Positions 15,986-24,136 of a stretch of 38,711 bases of DNA are shown one piece after another. Within the stretch, counting starts at the first letter, position 1. Each line of letters opens with the position of its first letter. The notes beneath the pieces are model-generated. The model had not been told where the DNA came from, ran no database searches, and saw only the letters and a list, made by a program, of their open reading frames with translations. The position numbers and the translations under genes were made by a program. The DNA comes from Streptomyces lycii (GTDB lineage Bacteria; Actinomycetota; Actinomycetes; Streptomycetales; Streptomycetaceae), in contig NZ_WHPN01000303.1 in the NCBI RefSeq assembly GCF_009735685.1, positions 1 to 38,711 on the forward strand, written 5' to 3'.

Positions 15986-16912
15986 TCAGACGGCCGCGGG
16001 CTCGCGGTCGCCGCCCTCGGCCACGACGCCCTGGACGCGGCGCAGCTTCTTCATCGGGCCGAGCTCGCTCTCGTACACCTTCTTGACGCCGTCGCCGAGC
16101 GACTCCTCCACGACGCGGATGTCGCGGACGAGGCGGGCCAGGCCCTGCGGCTCCACGGAGGCGGCCTGGTCGGAGCCCCACATGGCGCGGTCGAGGGTGA
16201 TGTGGCGCTCGACGAAGCAGGCGCCGAGGGCGACGGCGGCGAGGGTGGTCTGCAGACCGGTCTCGTGGCCGGAGTAGCCGATCGGGACGTTCGGGTACTC
16301 GGACTGCAGCGTGTTGATCACGCGCAGGTTCAGCTCCTCGGCCTTGGCCGGGTAGGTGCTGGTGGCGTGGCAGAGCAGGATGTTGTCGCTGCCGAGCACC
16401 TCGACCGCGTGCCGGATCTGCTTCGGGGTGGACATGCCGGTGGAGAGGATGACCGTGCGGCCGGTGGCGCGCATGGCGCGCAGCAGCTCGTCGTCGGTCA
16501 GCGAGGCGGACGCGACCTTGTAGGCGGGCACGTCGAACTTCTCCAGGAAGGCGACGGACTCGACGTCCCACGGGGAGGCGAACCAGGCGATGTTCCGCTT
16601 CTTGCAGTACTCGTCGATCGCCCGGTAGCCCTCCTCGTCGAACTCGACGCGGTGCCGGTAGTCGATGTACGTCATCCGGCCCCAGGGGGTGTCGCGCTCG
16701 ATGTCCCACTGGTCGCGCGGGGTGCAGATCTCCGGGGTGCGCTTCTGGAACTTGACGGCGTCGCAGCCGGCGTCGGCCGCGGCGTCGATCAGCTTGAAGG
16801 CGTTCTCCAGGTCACCGTTGTGGTTGATGCCGATCTCGCCGGTGACGTACACGGGGTGGCCCGGTCCGGCGATGCGGTCACCGAGGGTGCGGAGGCGGGA
16901 GATGGTGCTCAT
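15986..16912 (-). CDS. NeuB-type nonulosonate synthase without SAF domain
   Basis: Condenses phosphoenolpyruvate with a hexose (ManNAc, or mannose-6-phosphate for Kdn-9-P) to a nine-carbon nonulosonic acid. The 308-residue TIM-barrel protein has the NeuB/SpsE pattern: GEIGINHNG at 25-33, DAVKFQ at 51-56, FASPWD, ILSTGMST, CHATSTYPA, IGYSGHETG and VERHITLD followed by GSDQAAS. Typical NeuB proteins are about 340-350 residues with a C-terminal antifreeze-like (SAF) domain; here the chain stops after the barrel. No NeuC-type epimerase is present in the window, so a Kdn-like product from mannose-6-phosphate is the simplest inference. The ATG start has a GAGG 10 nt upstream. It lies between the CMP-synthetase and a sialyltransferase-like gene. 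Confidence 0.9.
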   Translation of the reverse strand: MSTISRLRTLGDRIAGPGHPVYVTGEIGINHNGDLENAFKLIDAAADAGCDAVKFQKRTPEICTPRDQWDIERDTPWGRMTYIDYRHRVEFDEEGYRAIDEYCKKRNIAWFASPWDVESVAFLEKFDVPAYKVASASLTDDELLRAMRATGRTVILSTGMSTPKQIRHAVEVLGSDNILLCHATSTYPAKAEELNLRVINTLQSEYPNVPIGYSGHETGLQTTLAAVALGACFVERHITLDRAMWGSDQAASVEPQGLARLVRDIRVVEESLGDGVKKVYESELGPMKKLRRVQGVVAEGGDREPAAV

Positions 16913-17007
16913 TTAGGAGGTACCTCTTCTTTTCGGGGCGGTGTGGGCCGCGGCCGGGTCAGGTGTTTCGGGGTCGTTCGGATCGGTCCGGTGGCTGTGA
17001 CCGGGCG

Positions 17008-18198
17008 TTACAGGGAGGGGCCGAGGATCCAGGAGGCGATCTCACGGATCGCGCCGTTCCCCCCGTGGGCGGCGGTGACCGCCCGGGCGGCACCGCGTAC
17101 GACGTCGTGCGCGCCCGCGACCGCCACCGGCCAGCCGACGAGGCCGAAGCAGGGGAGGTCGTTCACGTCGTTGCCGACGTAGAGCACACGCTCGGGCGCG
17201 ACGCCGTTCTCCTCGCACCACTGCTTGAGGGCGAGGTCCTTCCGGTCGATGCCGTGCAGGACGGGGAGCCGCAGCTTGCGGGCCCGTGCGGCGACGACCG
17301 GGTTCTGTTCCGTGGACAGGATGAGCAGCTTCAGGTCGCCGGCGCGGCGGAGCGCGGCGATGCCGAGGCCGTCGCCGCGGTGCACGGCGACCATTTCCCG
17401 TCCGTCGGAGTCGACGTACACCCGGTCGTCCGTCTGGGTGCCGTCGAAGTCGAGTACGACCGCGTCGATGTCGTCGCGGGTCGGGAGCGCGCCGGGGCGC
17501 GGGGCGTCCAGCAGGGGCGCCAGGACACGGGCGCGCGCCAGGTCGTGCGGGTCGTCGATCTCCAGCACCCGGGCCGGGTCGGTGCGGACCGGCACGGTGC
17601 GTCCGAAGAAGCGGTGCCCGGCCTTGCGGAAGCCGTCGGCCGCCATGGCGTACGCGGCGCCGGTCTCCAGGAAGTCCTGCGGGCGGTCCTGGCGGCGCGG
17701 CCGGTAGGACTTGTCGTGGTTGACGCCGATGCCGCCGGTGGCGCCGTCCTCCTCGGTCTCGCGCCAGACGAAGCCGTGGAAGGGCGCGACGGTGAGCGCG
17801 CTGTCGGCGCCGTCCCGGGCGACCGCCGCGGCGGTCGCGTCGATGTCCTCGCGGGTGATGAAGGGGCTGGTGCACTGCACCAGCAGCACGACGTCCACCG
17901 CGCGGCCCTGGAGGGCCTCGTGCGCGTCCATGGCGTGCAGGACGGCGGCCTCGCTGGTGGCGGTGTCGCCCGCGATGTCGGTGGGGCGCTGCACCACGCC
18001 GGCCCCCGCGCCGCGCGCGGCGGCGGCGATGCCGTCGTCGTCGGTGGAGACGACGACATCGGTGACGATGCGGCTCGCGAGGCATTCCCGGACGGCGCGC
18101 ACGACGAGCGGCACCCCGCCGACGGCGGCCAGGTTCTTGGCGGGCACGCCCTTCGACCCGCCTCTGGCCGGGATGACGGCCAGTACGGTTGGCGGCAT
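17008..18198 (-). CDS. CMP-nonulosonate synthetase fused to HAD phosphatase
   Basis: A bifunctional cytosolic enzyme of 396 residues. The N-terminal half (about 1-235) is a NeuA-type cytidylyltransferase: IPARGGSKGVPAKNL at 9-23, STDDDGIAA, QRPTDIAGDTATSEAA, VLLVQCTSPF and a late EIDDPHDLA. The C-terminal half (about 245-396) is a KdsC-like C0 HAD phosphatase: LDFDGTQTDDRV, LILSTEQN, the KxxAL-type helix in DRKDLALKQW and YVGNDVNDLPC. The fusion fits a pathway via a phosphorylated nonulosonate (such as Kdn-9-P), where one protein dephosphorylates and then activates the sugar. ATG at 18198 is chosen for its AAGGGGAG ribosome-binding site and because it opens the P-loop-like motif. The Ala/Pro-rich open sequence upstream is not counted as coding. 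Confidence 0.92.
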   Translation of the reverse strand: MPPTVLAVIPARGGSKGVPAKNLAAVGGVPLVVRAVRECLASRIVTDVVVSTDDDGIAAAARGAGAGVVQRPTDIAGDTATSEAAVLHAMDAHEALQGRAVDVVLLVQCTSPFITREDIDATAAAVARDGADSALTVAPFHGFVWRETEEDGATGGIGVNHDKSYRPRRQDRPQDFLETGAAYAMAADGFRKAGHRFFGRTVPVRTDPARVLEIDDPHDLARARVLAPLLDAPRPGALPTRDDIDAVVLDFDGTQTDDRVYVDSDGREMVAVHRGDGLGIAALRRAGDLKLLILSTEQNPVVAARARKLRLPVLHGIDRKDLALKQWCEENGVAPERVLYVGNDVNDLPCFGLVGWPVAVAGAHDVVRGAARAVTAAHGGNGAIREIASWILGPSL

Positions 18199-18356
18199 GG
18201 TGGCTCCCCTTCTCTGGAGGTTGACGCGGGCGGCGGGGCCGGGGGCGGCAGCGCCGGTGGCGGCTGCCGCGGGTGTGGCGGAGGTGGCGGCCGGTGCGGC
18301 GGACGCGGCCGGAATGGCCGGTGCGGCTGCCGAGGCGGGTCCGGGGCGGGGGCCGG

Positions 18357-19700
18357 TCACAGCTCCCCCATCCGCCGGATGACGGGCGCCACGCGCTGGA
18401 CGCCGTGCCGGTAGGCGCCGCGGGCGACGTCCCGCACGGCGCCGCGTACGGCGCGCCGGACCCCGCCCTGCTCCGCGTCCGAGGCGTCGGCCCCGGTGGC
18501 CCGGCCCTCGCTGTCGAGGCCGTAGCGGGTGAGGATGCCGGGCAGATATCCGGGCGCGGTGGTGGCGGTGTAGTACGGCTCGATCGGCGGCAGGGCGGGG
18601 GCGGCGAGCAGCTCGCCGATCCGGTCCCGGGCGGCGTCGAAGGCGTGTTCGTAGCCGCCGTCGGCTGCGACGCCCTGCCGGGCCACCCACTGCGGGTCCG
18701 GCTCCGGCCGGTGCCCGGCGTCCAGCTCGTCCCAGGAGGCGAGGCAGCCGGAGCCGAGGAAGTGGTGGTTGCCCAGCACCTCGCGGATGCCGAGGTCGGT
18801 GAGGACGGCGGTGGGGACGCGTCGGTGCAGGGCCTCCAGCGCGGCGGTCGAGCTGACCGTGACGAGCAGGTCGGTGCGGTCCAGCACGTCGCCCATGTGG
18901 CCGTAGACCAGGCGGCAGTTGGCGGGCAGGCCGCCGGGCAGCTTGGCGACCAGCTTCTGGTACGGCAGCTCCTCGACGTGCGTGGTGTGCTCGCCGGGCT
19001 TGCTGCGCAGCTTGATCAGCACCTCGCGGTCCGGGTGCAGCCGGGCGTGCCCGACGGCCCGGCGCAGCAGGTGGTCGCGCCCGGCGCGGTTGTCCGGCAC
19101 CGAGGGCTGCACGGCGAAGCACACGGTGTACGGGCGGTCGCCGCGTGCCCGCTCGTCGTACGGCGCCCCGCCGAGGAAGGGCAGCGCGGCCTCGACCACG
19201 CTCCCGGTCCCCGCGCGCACCCCGGAGTAGACGGCGCGGAAGCGGTCCGCGTCGTGGGCGGAGTTGGCGAGGACGACGTCGGCGCCGTGCCGCAGCAGCA
19301 GGCCGTCGGCGAGCTTCTCGTAGACCACGCCGACATAGCCGGTGACGACCACGGGGCGCCGCGGGGAGTCCCGCCACGTCCGGGCGAGGCCGTGCAGCAT
19401 CGCCTGGACGGCGCCTCCGACGCAGGCGAGCAGGACCACGTCGTACGGCCGCCGCGGCCCGCCGGACCCGTCGCTCATCGCGCGGAGGAATCCGGCCGTG
19501 GTGACCTCGCGGAGGGAATCCGCGCGGACACCCACCTCGTCGAGCTGACGGGCGGTCGGGGTGGCACGCCCACGCAGGAGAAAGCCGTCGAGCCGATGGC
19601 CCGATACGATGCGGTTCGCGGTGAGCGCGCCCCACTTCCATCGCGTATCGGAATCGGCGAGTACGGCGACTCGCGGACGATTACTGGAACTGACTGGCAC
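18357..19700 (-). CDS. DUF6716-type putative glycosyltransferase
   Basis: A 447-residue putative glycosyltransferase of the type annotated DUF6716 in streptomycetes. It opens VSSSNRPRVAVLADSDTRWKWG and has GT-B features: VVVTGYVGVVYEK, a His/Lys-rich IKLRSKPGEHTTH turn comparable to the KPHP motif of the plus-strand transferase, and TVSSTAALEAL corresponding to the Ser/Thr motif of sialyltransferases. It is the first gene of the minus operon. The GTG at 19700 is chosen because a TAGCGT -10-like box ends exactly 7 nt before it, matching a leaderless start; a TTG at 19739 would add 13 residues. The C-terminus is rich in Arg and Val, perhaps for membrane association. The acceptor is unknown. Confidence 0.7.
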   Translation of the reverse strand: MPVSSSNRPRVAVLADSDTRWKWGALTANRIVSGHRLDGFLLRGRATPTARQLDEVGVRADSLREVTTAGFLRAMSDGSGGPRRPYDVVLLACVGGAVQAMLHGLARTWRDSPRRPVVVTGYVGVVYEKLADGLLLRHGADVVLANSAHDADRFRAVYSGVRAGTGSVVEAALPFLGGAPYDERARGDRPYTVCFAVQPSVPDNRAGRDHLLRRAVGHARLHPDREVLIKLRSKPGEHTTHVEELPYQKLVAKLPGGLPANCRLVYGHMGDVLDRTDLLVTVSSTAALEALHRRVPTAVLTDLGIREVLGNHHFLGSGCLASWDELDAGHRPEPDPQWVARQGVAADGGYEHAFDAARDRIGELLAAPALPPIEPYYTATTAPGYLPGILTRYGLDSEGRATGADASDAEQGGVRRAVRGAVRDVARGAYRHGVQRVAPVIRRMGEL

Positions 19701-19887
19701 GCTGAAGACGCTAGGAAGCGATTTCGATTCGCGGCCCAACGCCGACGCAACAAAGGGTTAACAGCAGGTCGACGTATGGCGAATCGGCCCGCACCGGCCG
19801 CGTGTTAACCATTCCGCCATGCTTCGTTCACCCATGATCTCACCGGCGGTCAAGACGAATGCCGGGCGGCCACCTAACGTCACCCGG
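19701..19887. promoter_or_regulatory. Divergent promoter region of the nonulosonate-polymer operons
   Basis: A 187-bp spacer. On the minus strand TAGCGT-N7-GTG and on the plus strand TAACGT-N7-GTG are mirror-equivalent leaderless promoter-start units. Inside lie GGTTAACA (19756-19763) and TGTTAACC (19803-19810), an 8-bp inverted repeat 39 bp apart, each centred on the palindrome GTTAAC, which is rare in such GC-rich DNA. Both copies lie upstream of the predicted -35 regions. Confidence 0.55.
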
Positions 19888-20868
19888 GTGGTTAAGCTCT
19901 CCGTCATCGTGCCGTTCTACAACGTGCAGACATACGCGCCCGACACCCTCAGGAGTCTCCGTGCGAACGCGAGGCAGGACTTCGAATTCATTCTGGTCGA
20001 CGACTGCTCGGCCGATGGAACTCCGGAGATCCTGGAGCGCGCCGAACGCGAACTCCCGGGTGCCGTCCTGCTGCGGCACGAGCAGAACGGCGGGCTCGCC
20101 ACCGCGCGGAACACCGGAATCGACGCGGCCCGCGGTGAATACCTGACCTTCCTCGACGGCGACGACTGGCTCGCCCCCGGCTACTACGAGCAGCTGCTCG
20201 CCGCCATCGAGGACCTCGGCTGCGACTTCGTCCGCACCGACCACGTGCAGTGCACCGCCCGGGCCCGCACGATCCACCGCGCCCCGCACGGCAGGCGCGG
20301 CGTCGTGCTGCGCCCGCGGGACGCCATCCTGCCCGCCAACCGCTCCACGTCCGTCGACTACCCGTACGCCTGGGCGGGCATCTACCACCGCCGGCTCGTC
20401 GACGCGGGCCTGCTGCACTTCCGGCACGGCCTGCGCACCGCCGAGGACCGGCCGTGGATCTGGCGGCTGCACCGGCAGGCGGAGTCCTTCGCGGTCACCG
20501 GACTGCTCGGCGTCTTCTACCGGCGCGGTGTCGCCTCCTCGCTCACCCAGATCGGCGATGTGCGGCAGCTGGACTTCATCCGCGCGTTCGACCAGGTGAT
20601 CGCGGAGACCGCGGAGGACGAGGAGGCCGACCGGCTGCTCCCCAAGGCGGTACGGACGTACTGCGCGATCATTTCCCACCATCTCGGCAGCATGGAGAGG
20701 TTTGAGCCCCCCGTGGCCCGTAAGTTGCGCTCGATGAGCGCCGCCGCGCTCAAGCGGATGCCCCAGGGCGTCCTCGACGAAGCGCTCGACTCGATGGACA
20801 TCCAGCGCGCGTCCCGGCTGCGGCGGCTCCGCCGCCGGCCGGCCACCGGCACGGAGGTGGCGGCCTGA
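19888..20868 (+). CDS. Glycosyltransferase family 2
   Basis: A GT-A-fold glycosyltransferase of 326 residues. It has the GT2 N-terminal pattern KLSVIVPFYN, FEFILVDDCSADGT, the NGGLATARNTGID helix and the metal-binding D-x-D in FLDGDDWL. A downstream TAEDRPWIWRLH is the ED acid/base region. The C-terminus is rich in arginine (RLRRLRRRP), as in membrane-associated enzymes. The GTG at 19888 is chosen because a TAACGT box ends 7 nt upstream, suggesting a leaderless message; a longer in-frame ATG at 19819 would place non-conserved residues inside the promoter. It is the first gene of the plus operon; its stop and the next ATG share one base (TGATG). It probably transfers a neutral sugar to the polymer or its linkage unit. 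Confidence 0.88.
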   Translation: MVKLSVIVPFYNVQTYAPDTLRSLRANARQDFEFILVDDCSADGTPEILERAERELPGAVLLRHEQNGGLATARNTGIDAARGEYLTFLDGDDWLAPGYYEQLLAAIEDLGCDFVRTDHVQCTARARTIHRAPHGRRGVVLRPRDAILPANRSTSVDYPYAWAGIYHRRLVDAGLLHFRHGLRTAEDRPWIWRLHRQAESFAVTGLLGVFYRRGVASSLTQIGDVRQLDFIRAFDQVIAETAEDEEADRLLPKAVRTYCAIISHHLGSMERFEPPVARKLRSMSAAALKRMPQGVLDEALDSMDIQRASRLRRLRRRPATGTEVAA

Positions 20869-22343
20869 TGACCGCCCCCGGCCACCTCCCCGCGCCCGGC
20901 AGCACCTCCGGCGGCCGCACGCAGATCTTCTTCGCGTCCACCCTGTACGGCGCGGCGACGCTCGCCGCGGCCCTGGACGCCGACTGCTTCGAGCCCTGCG
21001 ACCGCCGGCTGCTGCTGGTCAGCAACAACGCGACGACACCGGAGACCACCCCCGCGCTCGACACCATGCCGGGCTTCACGCGGCTGCGCTCCCGCTTCGA
21101 CCGGGTGCTCTCCTGGAACGACACGATCAGCCCGTTCCACCCCGGCGGCTGGAGCCCCCGCCCGGACGACGTCCCGATGTGGGAGCGCCATCTGCGGCTG
21201 CTGTGGGAGCTGGGTGACGACGAGATCGAGATCGCCGTCGAGTCGATCCAGGTCAACCCGGCCCTGGCGCTCGTGCAGATGTTCCCGGGCGCCCCGGTCG
21301 ACGTGTACGCCGACGGCCTGATGAGCTACGGCCCGACCCGCAACAAGCTCGACCCGCTCGTCGGCACCAGGATCCGCCGGCTGCTGCACCTGGACCTGGT
21401 GCCGGGTCTGCGGCCGCTGCTGCTCACCGAGTTCGGCGTCGAGCCGGAGATCGTGCCGACGGAGGTGTTCACCTCCGTGCTGGCGGAGCTGGCCGACGCC
21501 TCCGGGCCGGAGGCCGACGCCGCCCTGCGCGCGGCCGCCCCGGCACCGGCGGCCGGGACCGGCACGGCGAAGGCCGCCCGTGAGGACACCGGGCCGGCCC
21601 TGCTGCTCGGCCAGTACCTCTCCGCGCTGGAGATCCTCACCGCCGAGGAGGAGGAGCGGCTGCACGTCACGATGCTCCGCGGCGCCGCCGCCCTCGGCCA
21701 CCGCCGGGTCGTCTTCAAGCCGCATCCGACCGCGCCCGCCCGCTGGTCCCGCATGCTGGAGAAGGAGGCCGGCGAGCTGGGCGTCGAGCTGACCGTGCTC
21801 GACTCCCCGGTCCTCGCCGAGGTGCTCTACCAGCGGGCCCGGCCCGCGCTGGTGATCGGCTGCTTCTCCACCGCCCTGCTGACGGCGAGCACCCTCTACG
21901 GGCTGCCCGTCGCCCGCACCGGCACGGAACTGCTGCTGGAGGGGCTCAGCCCGTACCAGAACAGCAACCGGGTGCCCGTCACCATCGTCGACGCGCTGCT
22001 GCCCGACCTGGAGGCCGACCGCACCGCGCTGACCGGGGCGACGGGCCCCGTCCTGCTGCGCACCGGCGAGCAGCTGACCGGGCTGCTCCAGGCGGTCGGC
22101 TACGCCATGCAGTCGCAGATCCACCCCGATCTGCGCCCGGCGGCCGAGCAGTATCTGAGCACCCGTCTCGACGCGCACACCTGGCGCTATTTCAAGCGCC
22201 GACGGCTCACCGCACTCGCCCTGCCCGGAGCGATCCCGTCGCAGCTGGCCTTCCTGCCGCGCAACTCGACGGTCCGCCGGGTCGCCCGCCGCGCGCGGGC
22301 CGTGCAGCGCCGGATCGCCCGTAAACGGGCCGCGTTCGGATGA
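20868..22343 (+). CDS. Alpha-2,8-polysialyltransferase family protein
   Basis: A 491-residue CMP-nonulosonate-dependent transferase candidate of the bacterial polysialyltransferase group. Landmarks: the start TQIFFASTLYGAATLAAAL, an acidic-Gly motif VDVYADGLMSYG, the HP motif in VFKPHPTAPARW and the Ser/Thr motif IGCFSTALLTASTLYG. The C-terminal 60 residues are basic (RRxAFG end), consistent with a peripheral membrane position. It follows the GT2 gene with a one-base overlap and overlaps the acyltransferase gene by ATGA, so the three plus-strand genes form one translational unit. In Streptomyces such genes have been linked to Kdn-type teichulosonic acid wall polymers rather than capsular polysialic acid; applying that here is an inference. 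Confidence 0.85.
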   Translation: MTAPGHLPAPGSTSGGRTQIFFASTLYGAATLAAALDADCFEPCDRRLLLVSNNATTPETTPALDTMPGFTRLRSRFDRVLSWNDTISPFHPGGWSPRPDDVPMWERHLRLLWELGDDEIEIAVESIQVNPALALVQMFPGAPVDVYADGLMSYGPTRNKLDPLVGTRIRRLLHLDLVPGLRPLLLTEFGVEPEIVPTEVFTSVLAELADASGPEADAALRAAAPAPAAGTGTAKAAREDTGPALLLGQYLSALEILTAEEEERLHVTMLRGAAALGHRRVVFKPHPTAPARWSRMLEKEAGELGVELTVLDSPVLAEVLYQRARPALVIGCFSTALLTASTLYGLPVARTGTELLLEGLSPYQNSNRVPVTIVDALLPDLEADRTALTGATGPVLLRTGEQLTGLLQAVGYAMQSQIHPDLRPAAEQYLSTRLDAHTWRYFKRRRLTALALPGAIPSQLAFLPRNSTVRRVARRARAVQRRIARKRAAFG

Positions 22344-23563
22344 GCGCCGAGCACACGACCGTACGGGAGCGCACGGCGCCGTACCGTCCGGCGGCCCCGG
22401 GCGGGCACGGCCCCGCCGGGTCCGCTCCCGGGCCGGAGTCCGCCCTGCCCGGAGCGGGCCTGGAGGGCGGCGCCCCGCCGGACCACGCGAAGCGCCGTGC
22501 GCCGTCCGGCCGGCTGCGGGCCCTCGACGGGCTGCGGCTCGTCGCCGCGCTGATGGTGGCCGTCTACCACTACGGCGGCCGCGACGGCGACATCGGCACC
22601 GCCTGGGGCACCTCGCCCGCGGAGCAGTTCCCGACCGCCTCGCAGTACTTCTCGTACGGCAATCTGGGCGTCCAGATCTTCTTCGTCATCAGCGGCTTCG
22701 TGATCTGCATGAGCGGCTGGGGCCGGCCGCTGCGCTCCTTCTTCGCATCCCGCGTGTCCCGGCTCTTCCCCGCCTACTGGGTGGCGGTGGCGCTGGTGAC
22801 GCTGGTGTTCGCGCTGCCGTGGGTGGCGTTCGACGCGGTCTCCCCCAGCCACGCCCTGGTCAACATGACGATGCTGCAGATGCCGCTGGGCGCGGAGCGG
22901 GTGCTCGGGGTGTGCTGGACGCTCTGGGTGGAGCTGCGGTTCTACGCGCTCTTCGCGCTCTGTGTCGTGCTGCCCGGCGCGAGCAGACAGCGCGTGGTGC
23001 TGTTCTGCGCGGTCTGGACGCTGGCGTCGGCGGTGGCGGAGGCCTCGGGCGAACCGCTGCTGGACGTCGTCCTGATGCCGGAGTACTCCGCGTACTTCAT
23101 CGGCGGCATCGGCCTCTACCTGCTGCACCGCGACCGGCGGGACGCGGTGGCCTGGGGCATCGTGATCGTCAGCTGGCTGATCGGCCAGCACTACGCGGTG
23201 GACCGTCTCTGGCACCCGCCGAACCCGGACTTCTTCTCGTACCGCTCCTCGGTCGGCATCATCCTGGTCGTCACGGCGGGCTTCGTCGCGGTCGGGCTGA
23301 TCGCGCTCGGGTATCTGCGGTGGGCCAACTGGCGCTGGCTGACGGTGGCGGGGGCGCTGACGTACCCCTTCTACCTGGTGCACGAGCATCTGGGCTGGGT
23401 GTCGGTGCAGTTCCTGCACCGCACGCTGGGGCTGCCGTCGGCGGTGACGTTCGCGGGCACGATCGCCGCGATGCTGCTGCTCGCGTGGCTGCTGTACCGC
23501 TGCGTGGAGACGCCGCTGACGCCCTGGATCAGACGGATGCTGACGGCCGGGAACCGGCGCTGA
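22340..23563 (+). CDS. Acyltransferase 3 family membrane protein
   Basis: A 407-residue integral membrane O-acyltransferase (OafA/YrhL-type Acyl_transf_3). A cytosolic Pro/Gly-rich leader of about 50 residues precedes RLRALDGLRLVAALMVAVYHYGG, with the family R and catalytic His. Then come GVQIFFVISGFVI, the FFASRVSRLFPAYW motif and about ten hydrophobic helices, ending in a YPFYLVHEHLGW segment and a basic tail. These enzymes acetylate or succinylate surface glycans using acyl-CoA. The start ATG overlaps the polysialyltransferase stop (ATGA). The context suggests decoration of the nonulosonate polymer, for example O-acetylation. It ends 65 bp before a terminator hairpin. Confidence 0.9.
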   Translation: MSAEHTTVRERTAPYRPAAPGGHGPAGSAPGPESALPGAGLEGGAPPDHAKRRAPSGRLRALDGLRLVAALMVAVYHYGGRDGDIGTAWGTSPAEQFPTASQYFSYGNLGVQIFFVISGFVICMSGWGRPLRSFFASRVSRLFPAYWVAVALVTLVFALPWVAFDAVSPSHALVNMTMLQMPLGAERVLGVCWTLWVELRFYALFALCVVLPGASRQRVVLFCAVWTLASAVAEASGEPLLDVVLMPEYSAYFIGGIGLYLLHRDRRDAVAWGIVIVSWLIGQHYAVDRLWHPPNPDFFSYRSSVGIILVVTAGFVAVGLIALGYLRWANWRWLTVAGALTYPFYLVHEHLGWVSVQFLHRTLGLPSAVTFAGTIAAMLLLAWLLYRCVETPLTPWIRRMLTAGNRR

Positions 23564-23627
23564 CCGTGTCCGGTGCCGGGGACGGCCTCTGGGGCGGTCT
23601 GCGCCCGGGCAGCCCCTGTGCGGTCCG

Positions 23628-23660
23628 CCGGGGGACGGCCCTTGCGCGGGCGTCCCCCGG
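23628..23660 (+). terminator. Terminator of the plus-strand polymer operon
   Basis: Long GC stem: CCGGGGGACG-GCCC (23628-23641) pairs with GGGCGTCCCCCGG (23648-23660) with one bulged base and a short loop, 65 bp after the acyltransferase stop. Confidence 0.6.
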
Positions 23661-23739
23661 CGATCCCCCGGCCGTCCCCGGCACCGTGCGGCGCGCGCGG
23701 TCGGTCGCTGCTCCCCCGGCGGGCGCCCGCGGGGCGCGG

Positions 23740-23828
23740 TGCTCCCCGGGCACGGCCGGCGCCGCGGGCTGGTCCTCCGGCGCCACGGGTTGGTCCTCCG
23801 GTGCCGCGGGCTAAGGGCTAAGGGCTAA
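23740..23828. repeat. Short degenerate repeats and a (GGGCTAA)3 tandem
   Basis: Two imperfect copies of a 24-bp GGYTGGTCCTCCGGYGCC-type unit (about 23768-23813) run into three perfect tandem copies of GGGCTAA (23808-23828). The last copy overlaps the stop codon of the minus-strand HTH gene. No gene is seen between 23564 and 23824. Confidence 0.6.
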
Positions 23829-24136
23829 TCCTCCGGCGCCGCCAGGGCCGCGAGCCGCCGCAGCTCGGCGAGATGGCCGTCCAGCGCCTTGCGGCCCCGG
23901 GTGGTCAGGGAGACGTAGGTGCGCCGGGGTGCCCGTTCGGCGGGCTCCTTGCCCATGGTCAGGTACTTCGCCTCGCGCAGCACCTTCAGATGCTTGCTCA
24001 ACACCGAGTCGCTGACCTGCAACTCCTCCCGCAGCAGGGAGAATTCCGCGGTGTCCGTCGCAGCCAGCAGCACACAGATCCGCAACCGGTACGGCGCGTG
24101 GACCACCTCGTCGAAGACGGGCTCGGGGCCGCTCAC
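23825..24136 (-). CDS. Winged-helix HTH transcriptional regulator (ArsR/MarR-like)
   Basis: A small 103-residue DNA-binding protein. The winged helix is RICVLLAATDTAEFSLLREELQVSDSVLSKHLKVLREAKYL, followed by the wing RRTYVSLTTRGRKAL, the form seen in the stand-alone winged-helix regulators paired with membrane proteins in actinomycetes. There is no metal-binding motif and no effector domain. Its ATG overlaps the stop of the upstream membrane protein (ATGA), so the two are co-translated. Twin palindromes CTTTCCA-N3-TGGAAAG at the operon promoter are the obvious candidate binding sites, giving autoregulation. Confidence 0.85.
   Translation of the reverse strand: MSGPEPVFDEVVHAPYRLRICVLLAATDTAEFSLLREELQVSDSVLSKHLKVLREAKYLTMGKEPAERAPRRTYVSLTTRGRKALDGHLAELRRLAALAAPED

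Noticed and set aside
18199..18356. Ala/Pro-rich open sequence in frame upstream of the CMP-synthetase
   Set aside because: The enzyme has a good ATG and ribosome-binding site at 18198; the upstream residues are low-complexity and not part of the family.
19764..19887. Longer N-terminus for the GT2 gene from the ATG at 19819
   Set aside because: It would place the TAACGT promoter box inside the gene; the conserved GT2 fold starts right at the GTG at 19888.
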